Shown here piece after piece: positions 10,228 through 20,225 of a stretch of DNA of 64,000 nt; the stretch's first letter is position 1, and every line of letters starts with the position of its first letter. The stretch covers positions 646,001 to 710,000 of the forward strand of contig RPFO01000240.1 in the NCBI GenBank assembly GCA_009746045.1, read 5' to 3'. Source of the DNA: Mesostigma viride (lineage: Eukaryota > Streptophyta > Mesostigmatophyceae > Mesostigmatales > Mesostigmataceae). Under the pieces are notes generated by a model, which ran no database searches, was not told where the DNA came from, and saw only the letters and a list, made by a program, of their open reading frames with translations. Made by a program: the position numbers and the translations under genes.

Positions 10228-11907
10228 CTGAGGACCTGTTGATAATCCCAACCACCTTTGATCCACGGCAGTTAGGGGTAAACAGGTACCAGATAGCTGC
10301 TCACAGTCCTATTCCCTGGCGCCAGCTAGTCGAGATGATGCAAAGCCCCAAGATGGCTAAGGCATGGACTCTTGGCTTTGTTGCTTCCGGGCATGAGTGG
10401 ATAGTTTCCAACTGTGCAGAACCTGTGGATGAGCTGCCAGAAGCTCACCAGCTGCTCAGATTGATGTTTGTCCTCAAGCTCAAGGAGGTAGATGGTGTCC
10501 AGGTGCCACACGTCAGACCAGTTGTAACCGAGTATCATGGCACTGGCCAGTTGTTAGATGAGGAGCTCTATACTCCAGGGATGCTGCATGACACGTGGAG
10601 GATTCTGCTGTGTATATTTCTGTCTTTTCTGGTTAAGGGTGTGCCCTACAGCTCTGTGCTGATTGATTTCAAGAGAGCTTTTCTCAAGGGTGACCAAGAT
10701 CAGGCCAGGCAGACTTGGAGAGATATCCCTCCTTTCTTTGTGACTGTACCTGCTGTATGGAGAGCAGAGATAAAGGCCAGGTACCTGAGAATTCTAAAAG
10801 GGTTGGAAGGTCTCAGGTCCAGTCCCATCATCTGGAGAAAGAGCCTAGAGAAATTCTTGAAGAATACTTGTGGGTTTTCTGTGTCTCCAGTGGATCCTTG
10901 TCTGTTCCAACTTCCAAGGGTCACACAATGACCTCCCTGTCTTTGCCTCCCTGCATGGTGATGACCTGCATCTCATAGGTCCACCAGACTGGGTTGAGGC
11001 TGTTTTGGCCAAGATCCAGAAGCGGTTTGAGCTGGGTAAGATACAGCACATGGTGGAAAATGAGCCTATGGTCTTCTGTGGCATGCAGGCTACGTTGTTC
11101 CAAGCCAAGGGCTCGTGGTTCATCAGGATGGAGGGTGGTAAGGACTATCCACAGCAGATTATAGATGCATTGCAGGAGCCCATCACGCAGGCTAGGTGTG
11201 CTACCATCAGGGGCATGCTGGCATGGCTTGCAAGTATATGTGCCCCTGACTTGCTGGTTTTGAGTCGACTTACTGATTCCCAGCTGGTTGAGGTGGGTGC
11301 TGAGAGTGTGGTGCAGGCTGTCATGATGTCTCCCCCTCTTATACTGGGTCCTGTGGATTTGTACAAGCCCCTTGACATGGTTCTCTATGTAGACAGTTCT
11401 ATGGATAATAGGAAGGTCACAGAGGTCAGGGGCAGGGCAGCAGCATTAGTTACCCTGGAGCAAGATCGCACCTCACTTGTTACCTGGTACAGTCGGTTGC
11501 AGAACAGGGTTACACCCAGCAGTGATATTGCTGAGTGCAGGGCAATCTGTGAAGGGCTGCATACTGCTCTTTACTTGAGGGAGCTCTTCTACCAGCTATG
11601 TCAAGTGGCTTCCTGTAGGTTGCAGCTGCACACACTGGTGAGGACTGATAGCATGGGCATGGTGCAATTTGTGCACAGGCAGCTGGCCAGGAGCAGGGAC
11701 CTTGACTACTTGTTGCTCAAGGAGATGTCCTACCTAGCTCACATTGAACATGTGCCTGGTGTGGACAACCCTGCAGATGCCCTCACCAAGCTGGAGGAGA
11801 AGGCGGAGAGGCAGTACCCCTGCTCCGTGGGCTCATGGACCCCTTACACGGGCGGCCATAGAGACCAGGCCTTGCTTCAGCTTGGGTGTCCCCAGTGGGC
11901 TGCTTGA
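10188..11907 (+). pseudogene. pol: Copia-1 reverse transcriptase and RNase H
   Basis: Frame one, 10188-10931, carries RT fingers and palm: KLKEVDGVQVPHVRPV, ELYTPGM and the first catalytic Asp in IDFKRAFLKGD. A frameshift near 10915 moves to 10870-11907, which carries LHGDD (HGDD at 10954-10965) where Copia RTs have YVDD. Next come ENEPMVFCGMQ and an RNase H with YVDSS, AECRAI, VRTDS and PGVDNPADALTK, the DEDD residues. The His in place of Tyr recurs in both other Copia elements here, so it is a lineage trait rather than a private mutation. Confidence 0.85.
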
Positions 11908-12570
11908 CCAAAGTACCAAGTGGTGACTGGTGCTTACTGGTTGACAGCCGGTCCTTCAGGGTTAGGTACACCCTCCTGGACAGGAGTTGGTGTGGAATGT
12001 CACTCCTACCAGCTGAGAATCATGCCTGGCCCTCCCCATGGGGTTCAGAAGAGTCGCCAGGACTTAAGTCGACGCCTTTGGCCTCAAACAGTTAGGCCAT
12101 GCAAGGGCAACCCGAATGCTGGTTCTTACAGGTTGCTGCATATATGTTTTCTAGTGCTTGTTTCCAACCTGTTGCTAATAAAGAACCTGGTTGTGTGACC
12201 ATGTGGAGCATGGTTGCCAGGGAGCCACATTCTGGGTTATATAATGCTTGAATAAACCATAATCATGTCTCTCTCATGTTGTTCTCATGGTTGTAATGTA
12301 TCTCTTGTGTGAAGTTCCAGGTCACCTATAAACCTGGAGATTGGGGTGGGGTTCAATTCCCCAGCAGAGCCACAGCCTGGCATGAGTGATTACTGGGCTT
12401 AACACCCAGTGAAGACATGGGCTCCCCAATAAGGCAGTATTTGCATGGGTGCTACCTGAGTCTCTTTGAGCAAAAAAGGGAAAGGCTGGCCAAGGCGGGC
12501 GCCATAAGAACGGGCGCCTGTGATAACTGTGAAAGATCAGGAACTCACAATAATACGTTCTTGGCATCCT
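11908..12570 (+). other. Copia-1 3' flank, non-coding
   Basis: No ORF of note. It holds 'aataaa' near 12180 and 12250, and a T-arm-like hairpin at 12347-12363 (TGGGG, loop TTCAATT, CCCCA) without a convincing tRNA around it. Some of this may be a decayed 3' LTR. The TTAA-flanked transposon starts at 12575. Confidence 0.5.
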
Positions 12571-12646
12571 TTAAGGGGACTCGGCGCGGCGAATTTTTTC
12601 CGCGCCAAAAAAATTCCCGCCGGACGCACTGAGTGAAAAGTGGAGG

Positions 12647-13027
12647 GTGGACGAATGCACGTGCGGAGTGGGTGCGATGGCGGTCACGCGGTCGGATAAA
12701 AAGCTGGAACGCGAGAGTATTTTGGCCCTGCAAGCATGGCAGGTTGAGTCCAAGTGTTCCGACATAAAATTAGATGATCTACTCTCGCGCGACGGTCTCG
12801 TAGCGGCCGGCTCGGCTGGGAAAAACCACGAACCTCCGACCGACCGCAACGCAGCCAACAATATTTTTCGTCATGCAGCATACCGCCATTTTTCGGCCCG
12901 GATGGGGTGGATCAACGCTGATGGAACTGCTAAAAAGCTTCCTAAAGCATTCAGCGACATCGTTCGCGATCGATTTCCAGATTCCCGGGCTAATTACACC
13001 GGATTTATCGAAACTGCCGATCGCTGA
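12647..13027 (+). CDS. P2X7 C-terminal (ballast)-like domain protein in TTAA-element 1
   Basis: 126 aa. The N-terminal part has CTCG, and the C-terminal half reads NNIFRHAAYRHF ... IVRDRFPDSRANYTGF. This matches the pattern of the P2X7 receptor intracellular ballast domain: Arg-x-x-AYR-x-(F/Y), then a basic 'IR-x-(E/D)FP', then Gly/Asn-x-Y-x-GF. In P2X7 the domain binds zinc and guanine nucleotide; several Cys positions of that domain are not evident here, so it may be degenerate. No membrane segments are present, so this is not an ion channel. It lies just upstream of the transposase and may be a separate protein or a first exon; the intervening gap is 38 bases. Confidence 0.55.
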   Translation: MDECTCGVGAMAVTRSDKKLERESILALQAWQVESKCSDIKLDDLLSRDGLVAAGSAGKNHEPPTDRNAANNIFRHAAYRHFSARMGWINADGTAKKLPKAFSDIVRDRFPDSRANYTGFIETADR

Positions 13028-13065
13028 CATTTTTGCGCTGCGATGGCCGCGCCCACTTTTCGTGC

Positions 13066-15522
13066 ATGATGGGCCGTAAAAACGCCAGAGCGAAATCCCA
13101 GCGGCTTCGCTTTGAGCGACAGGCTGCCGGAGAGCAGCCTTCGGTGCCTGCGCCTCTGAAAAGGGGCCGTGGCAGACCGAAGGGTTCGAAGACAAGGGTT
13201 GGTGTCGGCAGGCCTAAAGGGTCTAAGAAAAAGAAATGGCGATCATCCACGCCAGTTTCTGTGGGCATGGCGGATGTTTCAGCGGCGGGGGTCGGCCAGA
13301 ATGCTGGGAATGCACCGAGCAGCGGCGAGATGGAGCTTGGTGCGGAAATTCTCGGCGATGAAGGTATGCCAGCCACTGGGCGTAAGCGAGCGCTCGTGAG
13401 CCCTTACACCCCGTCTCCGAAGAAGCTTGACAGCCGTGGGCATCATTTGAGGCAGGCAGCCGATCAGCCGCCCCCTCCCCCCTGCGATCCCATTTCATGG
13501 CAGCGCATTGTTGTTGATACAGTGTGCCTTGAAGGAATTGTTGGCCATTTAGCCTGCCCTGAATGCCATGAGAAGTCCCTGAAGCTGGGGCATAAGACGC
13601 AGCCTGGGCCCTGTGCATCTTTGCTGCTGGTGACATTTTGCACAAATCCCCACTGTCGGGCGGAGAATAAGAAGCCTTGGCACCATGCAGAGCCAGCGGA
13701 GGTGGGGGGAGGCCTGGCAAGGGTGGGAATGTCACGTGCTTCCAAGAATGCTCTCCTGGCCCTGAACACTGTCATCCATGGTGTCACACGGAGTGACCTG
13801 CTGCGTGTGTGGAGCACGATGGACATGGAATTCCCCAAGCATGGTAGCGTGTGGCGGAAAGATGTGCTTATGGTCGCGCGCATTGTGATTGAGTACCTGC
13901 ACACTGTGATAGAGGAAAACCGTGAGGTAGTGAGGCAGTGGGAGCGGGATAATGGCAGGTTCCCTGACCTGGATGGGTTCCTTCGGCAGGCCACGCGCGC
14001 TACCTTTGATGGCAGCTGGGCTAATCGTGGGTACAGGTCACTGCTGGGGCAGCAACTGTTAATCCACGACGTGTTGAAGCTTATCATAGCCCACCATGTG
14101 TCCAGCAAGTGGTGTGCCTTTTGCATGCGTGTGGCGGGCAAGAAGGATGCAGATGGTAAGCCTAGAGTGCCAGCCCCCCATATGTGTTTCAAGAACCATG
14201 CGACCACAAGCAAGAGCATGGAAGGCGCGGGTGCAGTGGTGATGTTGCTAGATGTGATGTCGCTAGAATCGGGGGTGTTCACAGGTCAAGTGATGGAGAG
14301 GGCAGGGAGTGAGCAGGGACAGAAGGGCAGCAAGCCTGAGAGCCAGCGGCTTTGGGTGACCAAGGTAGTGAGTGATGGGGACACGAGTTGGTATGCACAA
14401 GTGAGGGAGAATCAGGTGTTGAAGGAGGCAAATCACATCCCTGACAAAGACAATGACCTGAACCACCTGTCCATCAACCTGCACAGTGCACTAGTGGCCA
14501 CGAAGAAGACGTGGCTGTCTATACTAAGCACAAGAATGTGCTAGGAGAGAAGACCCACATCTGGCACATGCTGCGGGGTTACCGTGCCTGCATACGCTGC
14601 AACTATCACATGGGTGCCACGTGGCTGCACGGCGCATTGGCCAACGCGCTGGAACATTATCATGGCAACCACACGCATTGCAATGCATGGCCCAACCACA
14701 TGAAGCAGAAAATTGGGGAGGTGGTGCAGCGCCAATGGTGTGGTGTGCATACCAAGAAGAAGAACCTGCCGCCTTGGGGGGGGCGGGCCTGGCTGCCTCG
14801 TGTGTCGGAGAAGGGTGGGGTGGTGGTGCAGGTGGACGAGCTTGTCCGCGAGGTCTGGGGCAGATTCAGCTCGATGGAGGTGCTGGAAGGGTGCTGCCAC
14901 AATAGCTCCTCCAACCACAACGAGTTCACTCATTCACAGCAAGTGCTTGCCACACCTGGGGGGAAGGGGGGCTTTGCTGGGGGGCTGTACGCTGCCTTTT
15001 GCGCGGTAGGTGCCCTGCGTGCCCCAAAGGGCGAGACATGGTTTATTCCAATAGCGGGGAAGCTGGGCATTTCCATGTGCCCTGAGGCACTAGCTCAGTT
15101 GCAAGAGCTGACTGAGGCAAGGTTGCGCCAGCAGAAGAGGAAGAAGACACGAGTTCAAGCAGCAAAGGGCGCAGGGCAAAGCCATCCGGGCTGGGGTTTA
15201 TTGGGATGAAAACAAGAAGGACAAGTCCACCTATGCTAAGGGCACAGCGTATGGGGGGGTGGGCCCTGCCACAGGGGGTGTGGATGTGTGCGACAGTGAC
15301 AGTGAGGGTGAGGAGGAATATATGGATGATGTTCCCTGCCTTCGCTGTGCTATTCCCACCCCGCTCCCTGGCAATAATTTTCTGCTGTGCAGCACGGTGG
15401 GCTGCGAGGGAGGGCTTCACCTCAAGTGCTGCAACCCTCCCCTGCGTCGCGTGCCCGATGGGGACTGGTTTTGCCCCTTGTGCACGGGGCAGAACGACAT
15501 CACTGAGTCGGATAGTGAATAA
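13066..15522 (+). pseudogene. Transposase with N-terminal AT-hooks and C-terminal PHD finger
   Basis: Start at ATG 13066, directly before the basic N terminus. Two AT-hook-like motifs (RGRGRPKGSK, VGRPKGSKKKK) lie at about 13160-13230. A zinc-binding region has CPEC ... CTNPHC. The catalytic part has TFDGSWANRGY near 14008 (first Asp), WCAFC, CFKNH, SKSMEG and VSDGDTSWYA (second Asp). The frame changes near 14515 to 14511-15209 (CNYHMGATWLHGAL) and again near 15145 to a segment with GVYWDENKKDKSTYAKG. The protein ends in a C4HC3 PHD finger at 15334-15483 (CLRC, LLC, GC, HLKC, WFCPLC). The two frame changes could be mutations or unrecognised introns. Confidence 0.72.
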
Positions 15523-15936
15523 TTGTGTTATAGTGAACGCCTTAGGTGGCATCACGGGAAAGTCAATAACTTGAGCTAGGGGTGTCAGATTGAGCTCAAA
15601 TTTTGGCAGTGTGTTTCCCCCCACTCAGTGGAACTTTCTATGTATGGATGACCCAGTCTGATGTGTTAATGATTTGATTTATTTTTTTTGGCTAAAAAAA
15701 GTACCCATTTTGCGGGAAAATTAATAACTCAAACAAATGTGACCATTTTGGCCATGTAAATAGCCCAGCTTTTAAAAAAGTGAGGGAACTTTGCAGGTAT
15801 GTATGGGCAAGTCATTTAGACAAGTGGTTTGTCTTGGGCAAAATATCTCATAAATAGCATCTTTTTCTATTTTTAGCTCGCCACCGGTGCGTGGTTGGGG
15901 GTAGTACCCCCAACAAGTGGTGGTATGAATGTCCAA
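15523..15936 (+). other. TTAA-element 1 non-coding 3' part shared with TTAA-element 2
   Basis: No ORF. It contains 'cattttgcgggaaaatta', an inverted block 'ttgggggtagtacccccaa' at about 15895-15913, and 'agcatctttttctattttt'. The same blocks occur in reverse orientation at about 43745-43990, showing that the two elements are related. Confidence 0.7.
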
Positions 15937-15949
15937 ACATCATATTTAT

Positions 15950-16971
15950 TAAAAATATAATTACTTACAGCAGAGTGAAATCACTCAAACCAAAGAAACA
16001 CGCCCAGCTATAAACCTATATACAGAGCCATGTCAAAGCTCTATACTACGATAAGACCAATGGAAACGCCTAACGGGAGGAACCTAATAGCCCTGCTGCA
16101 CCGCAAAATCAGCCCGCGTACGGCGGAGCATGATGTCCGCCATGGCCCGAGTCAGCGCCACCGACAAGCGCTGACGCCAATATGACGTCCAGGTCCGCGC
16201 CGACCATGGGGCCCGCTGGCCCTCCAGGTCCAGCCGGTCCTCCCGGAGCCGGCAACACTCCTTGAAGAAGGCGGAGGTCAGGGGCCCCATGGCCCCAAAC
16301 TCCTCCAGGACAAAGGGCACCACACGATGGTGCCCGACGTCGCCGTAGGCCAGGAGCTTGGCCCGCTCCGCCCGGTCCGCCGTGTAACCTGCCGTGAGGG
16401 AGGCCCCAGCCACGTGGCTAAGAGCCAAGGGCCGCGCCACCGAAACGTCAATAAGCAGATGCCGGCCACCCCCCTCAAAGTCCAGCACCACGATGTCAGG
16501 CCGGTGGTTGGGGGAATAGAAGGCAGCGCCATCCGCATCCTCGGACCGGATGTTCGCGTGGGGGAAAACCGACCGAATCATGGCGAGCACCACCGTCAGG
16601 AGGACAGTGTGCAAATACAAATACCAATTCTGATTCTGTTGGCCCCCCATGCAGGCAAGGTAGTGAGTCCCCGTGGGATCCAGCGGCTGCCCACAGCTAC
16701 CACAAGGCCGCCCGGCCGGAACAAGAGGCTGCGGGGCAAATAGCTGGTGCCGGAGCGCCACCGAGTAGTGGCTGGGAGCCAAGGCGAATGGGGGGGCCAT
16801 GGGAAGAGCACGAAGGTACGCCGAGCCCACACTCCGCAAGGAAAGCGAGAACAGCCACGCACGTCCCTGGGCGTTGAGGTCCGCGAAAAGAGCAATCCAA
16901 TCAGCCGTGTGCAGAATACCCGCGTAGGTTTTCTGGTGTTTATCGATGACGCGAGCAGGGAATGCGGCGGG
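15950..16971 (-). mobile_element. 5'-truncated LINE fragment with 13-bp target duplication
   Basis: The 13-mer ACATCATATTTAT occurs at 15937-15949 and 16972-16984. TTAA-element 2 has the uninterrupted version of this site (reverse strand near 43735), so the 1022-bp piece is an insertion. On the minus strand it carries only a C-terminal retroelement domain and ends in an A/T-rich tail. A variable long duplication, 5' truncation and A/T-rich 3' end are the hallmarks of target-primed reverse transcription. Confidence 0.8.
16084..16965 (-). pseudogene. C-terminal zinc knuckle and restriction-like endonuclease domain of a non-LTR retrotransposon
   Basis: The frame is open from about 16965 (minus strand), upstream of the ATG at 16839. 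The N-terminal part reads TADWIALFADLN and LRSVGSAYLRALP. Then comes CGSCGQPLDPTGTHYLAC, a CCHC knuckle, followed by RPDIVVLDF ... LLIDVSV, a PD ... D motif of the restriction-like endonucleases of R2/NeSL/CRE-type LINEs. In those elements this domain sits at the C terminus after the RT and nicks the target. The RT is missing because of 5' truncation. Assignment to a specific LINE clade is not possible from this piece. Confidence 0.62.
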
Positions 16972-17079
16972 ACATCATATTTATGGTACCCAATCATCAC
17001 TAGATTTTTCCCATGTGCATTGGAAGTGATACTCACTAAAGTCTGTTTTTCAGGCTTTTGGACGTGCGAGTCCCCTTAA

Positions 17080-18011
17080 TCCCAGCCATTGGACTAGGTA
17101 ATGTGCCTTGACTTTAATCTATCACCAAGTTCCCAAGGAAAGGTTGGGACCTGACCAAGGGGTCAGGGGATAACCTGGGGTGACCTCTGATTCACTGGCC
17201 AGTACACCTAGCCTGGTCCAAGGGCGTATATGTTGTTCCCCGAAAGGAGGCAGGACCCTGGGCCCTATCAGGTCTGATCAACCCCAAGGGACCAAGCGGT
17301 CTGTGGCTGAGTGGGCACAAGCAAGGCTAGGCTTGTTTCAAGCTGGTCCAGCTCCAAAAGAAGAAAGGTTTGGAGTTAGCATTTTGGGCAACCAATATGC
17401 TAAGTGGATGCAGTTTGGAAAGACCTTTCCAACGCCGTGCTGACCGCCTGAAACAGACAAGGGACAAGAAAGATATCAAGTCCCGAAGTCCTAGCCATCC
17501 GTGGCCGACTATAGGGTGTAGTCCTCTGGTATAGTGGCAGGCCGTGCCTGCACAGGCTTAGCCTGTCTATCACGTGACTGTGGTCCACGTAGACCAGGGG
17601 GAGCAGCAGCCTGTGACTGGTAGGGTACTGGAGCTGGCACAGGGCTGCAAGGATACTAGACCTTGCAGGCTTGTGACAGGTCCTGTACTTCCTAGGTTGC
17701 AGAGCCTAGGCAAATCCAGTACGTCCTGGCTCTGCACTGATGCCAGTGGACGTTGTGGATTTGCTTGCACGCCTGCACGTGCCTCGTCATGCCGATGGGA
17801 ACGAGGACCAACACAAAGGATATAGCTTGGTCATGGGGGATGACCAGCTATCTCGGAAAGCACGAACCGTGGGTGCCACCTTGGTCGTGGAAGTGCCCAC
17901 AGTGGTCGTGGCCTGGTGCATGGATTTAAGGTTGCTGCCTTGCAACATTGGCTATTAAAGCCGTGCTGTGAAAGACCAAGAGCTCACATACGTGGGGAGC
18001 TCTTTCTAACT
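17080..18011. other. Unassigned sequence between TTAA-element 1 and Gypsy-A fragment
   Basis: No ORF above background and no recognised domain. It is rich in short inverted repeats around 17530-17720 (for example 'ccttgcaggcttgtgacagg'). Near 17973 'tgtgaaagaccaagagctcaca' resembles 'tgtgaaagatcaggaactcaca' at about 12529, so it may hold a decayed LTR related to the Copia-1 flank. Confidence 0.5.
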
Positions 18012-18675
18012 GGTTTGCGTCATCGGATCCGGTACCATCGCCTGCTCCTGCGGGCCCTCTGTTTGATCGCGGTAGAGCCTTTCCTACGCCTCTTTGCCTG
18101 TGGCTTCCTGGACTGGGCCCGTGGCCAGGTGGTCCTTACGCAGCATAGGTACTACTGGGCCTTCCTGGGCCTTTTTCCTGATGGCGTGTGGGCCGATGTT
18201 TTCCTCACTGTAGATAGGCATGATAATGCCGACGACGTGGCCCACTACCATGCGTATCTGGATGTTCTGCTGGCCTCGCGTGGCACTTACCAGACTGATG
18301 GCAACTAGATAGAGGGTCCTAGGCCCGACCTGAGGGTGTTGTCCCTCCGGTATATAGAGTCGCCCTCATATTCTGGCCAGTTGATTGGTCGTTCTTGGTC
18401 CTTGGTGCTGATTTGTTTACTCTGTGTGTCCTGCCCAGTGCCGTCCCTCCCGGCAAGGCCTCTGTGCCAGGCAGTTAGGGGACCCTCCCACCAGGCTTGG
18501 TGCTGGTTAACCCTACACCACTCGGGGTGGAACCGAGTTAACTTGTTGGTGCTTCGTATCTTGGACATGGCCTGTCGATTGTGTTGGTGTGTGCTGGGTG
18601 CATTAGGTTCCTCCTACCCCTTGGTTTCCTCCCTGTGTGTAGGGAGAGGGCTCCCTACCTTTGTGGGGGGGGAGG
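18012..18675 (+). pseudogene. Gypsy-A ORF3 C-terminal fragment and 3' UTR preceding an LTR
   Basis: 18012-18308 encodes the last third of the ORF3 C-terminal domain (RHRIRYHRLLLRAL, CGFLDWARGQ, stop at 18306), followed by the conserved 3' UTR and purine tract at 18665-18675. It is nearly identical to 52281-52945. A purine tract directly in front of the LTR means this LTR also acts, or once acted, as the 3' LTR of an upstream element. Confidence 0.85.
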
Positions 18676-19228
18676 TGTTACGTCGCGTAACAATTCGTTG
18701 TAGTTACGGACGTAAATTAGGTCCTTTGCCTCGGTCGTTCCTAGGTTTACGTGTAGTTTGTACTGGGACACTGTTGTCCTCGTAACCGTACTGTGGTGCA
18801 TTGGATGCTTTTGGGCGTCGCGCCGCGTACTTTATTAGTGGTCCTTATCCTTCGGGCAGAATGTAGTGGACCAGCGTGCATCTGTACATTTGTAGGCGAG
18901 GGCCAGGTCAGCCCGAGCATGCTGGACCGTTGGTGATCATTTATGCACGTTCTACCCCTCGTGTTGGCACTCGGCGTGTGTTAAATGAATTAACACATAT
19001 TAGCTTGGGTCACGGCAGTGTAGTTGTGTTTCCTTCCTCTATTCCTGGAGTAAACGGGTTTGTGTAAATGGCTTATGGCGTATTATAGTAATACATACGT
19101 GAATGCATTGAGATCTGGATCGTCTCGTTCGTCTTTCGCTAGGGGATTAAGTAGAGGTGGCCTGACTAGTTTAGGTAGCGTTAGGCCAGGTAGAGGTAGA
19201 GGTGGTGGTACAAGCTTAGGGCGTAACA
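18676..19228 (+). repeat. Gypsy-A copy 2 left LTR
   Basis: TGTTACG ... CGTAACA, 553 bp. By eye it differs from 52946-53498 at about 17 positions, most of them in the last 200 bases. Confidence 0.9.
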
Positions 19229-19742
19229 TCATCCCTACCCTTACGCGTTCGCCCTCTTATGTTTCTGAATGGTGGCTTAACCGTCCCTCACACTGTTGTA
19301 GACCCCTTCTTGCATGCTGATGAACTTTTGAATGTCTCTGTGTTAGTGGATAGCGGTGCGGCTAGCTCCTTTGTGAGCGAGGCCCTAGTTAGGCGTTTAG
19401 GACTAGTCCCTATCCCTCACACCAAACCTGTCACTGTCCATTATGCTGACGGTCGCACCAGTCATTCCCCGGGTACGGTATCCCTTCCCCTGGTCATACA
19501 AGGACGTACTGTCAACCTTACGGCCACTATAGGTCCTATCACTACCGCTGATGTATTACTAGGATTAGATTGGCACCAGGATAATAAGATTACTATTAAT
19601 TATGATACAATGGTCATCTGGTTTCCAGATAGTTCTTACTGGGTACCGGAACGTCATTATACAGTAGAAAATTTATCCTTGGTAGATATTACCCCTCCTA
19701 CACCTGTTGATCCTCCTGTAAGACCTATACCTGAAGTATTAA
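19229..19742 (+). CDS. pol: Gypsy-A copy 2 aspartic protease
   Basis: Begins directly after the LTR; the ATG at 19259 (MFLNGGLTVP) matches the conserved start of the domain in copy 1. VLVDSGAASSF carries the catalytic DSG, and DVLLGLDWH is the second conserved hydrophobic-Gly motif. It ends at the Copia-2 insertion; the continuation of the linker is at 25726. gag, which should precede it, is absent. Confidence 0.88.
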
Positions 19743-20225
19743 AGTTGGTTGGAGACCCATCCAGGGTCCACATGGGTCCTCAGAGATAGAGGATCTTGTA
19801 CAGATTACTACAATATACTTTATTGTAGTATTGGGCCAATGGCTGTACTTCACTAGTACTCGCCAATGGGATAACGCCACGTAGAATGTGTGGGCGTCTC
19901 CCAGGCCTCCACGTCACCGGCTGGTCAAGGGCCGGTGTAGTCCTGTCAAGAGGACTGAGCCGACTATCGGCCTATCATGTATGCGCATCTGCCTTGGTAC
20001 CTCCTAGAGGATTCTAGAAGTATCTAACACGCGGCATGCACTGAACTACATGGAATGCATGTCCACGTAGGATATTCAGCAAGACTGATGAAGGTGCCAA
20101 GCGCAACAGGTTCTTATGCGCAACGAAGACGAATTATGCAACAACAGCAATAACGTATGAGAACAATAAAGAGAACGTTCATTCCATGCTTTCTGATTTA
20201 CATCGCATTCCATTTATTTGCAACT
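19743..20225 (+). repeat. Copia-2 5' LTR
   Basis: 483 bp, AGTTGGTTGG ... TTTGCAACT, so the ends are AGTTG/CAACT rather than TG/CA. The TSD outside these ends fixes the boundary. A putative primer site just inside begins TGTTGTATTCAT; TGTATTCAT also follows the Copia-3 LTR. Confidence 0.92.

Larger units (their letters stand above)
6613..12250 (+). mobile_element. Copia-1, Copia-like retrotransposon without recognisable LTRs
   Basis: Coding order gag, integrase, aspartic protease, RT, RNase H, followed by 3' sequence with 'aataaa' signals near 12180 and 12250. I could find no direct repeat pairing 6613-6920 with 11908-12570, so the LTRs are missing or too diverged for me to see. The left edge abuts the Gypsy-A LTR end at 6612. 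Bases 6613-6867 are open in one frame (acidic, Ala/Glu-rich, stop at 6865) and may be a leader ORF or a fragment of something else. Confidence 0.8.
12575..17075 (+). mobile_element. TTAA-element 1: DNA transposon with TTAA target duplication
   Basis: TTAA at 12571-12574 and 17076-17079 flank the element. Terminal inverted repeats read GGGGACTCG at the left and CGAGTCCCC at the right. A subterminal palindrome built on AATTTTTT...AAAAAAATT lies at about 12592-12620, and a relative of it occurs in TTAA-element 2. It encodes a P2X7-ballast-like ORF and a transposase, and contains an inserted LINE fragment. TTAA duplication is known for piggyBac and Sola3 superfamilies; the transposase looks instead like the 'Mutator-like transposase' domain family found in animal genomes. 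Superfamily assignment is open. Confidence 0.85.

Noticed and set aside
12347-12400. tRNA-like T-arm with loop TTCAATT.
   Set aside because: No matching acceptor strand, D-arm or anticodon arm with a seven-base loop upstream; at most a decayed tRNA-derived piece.
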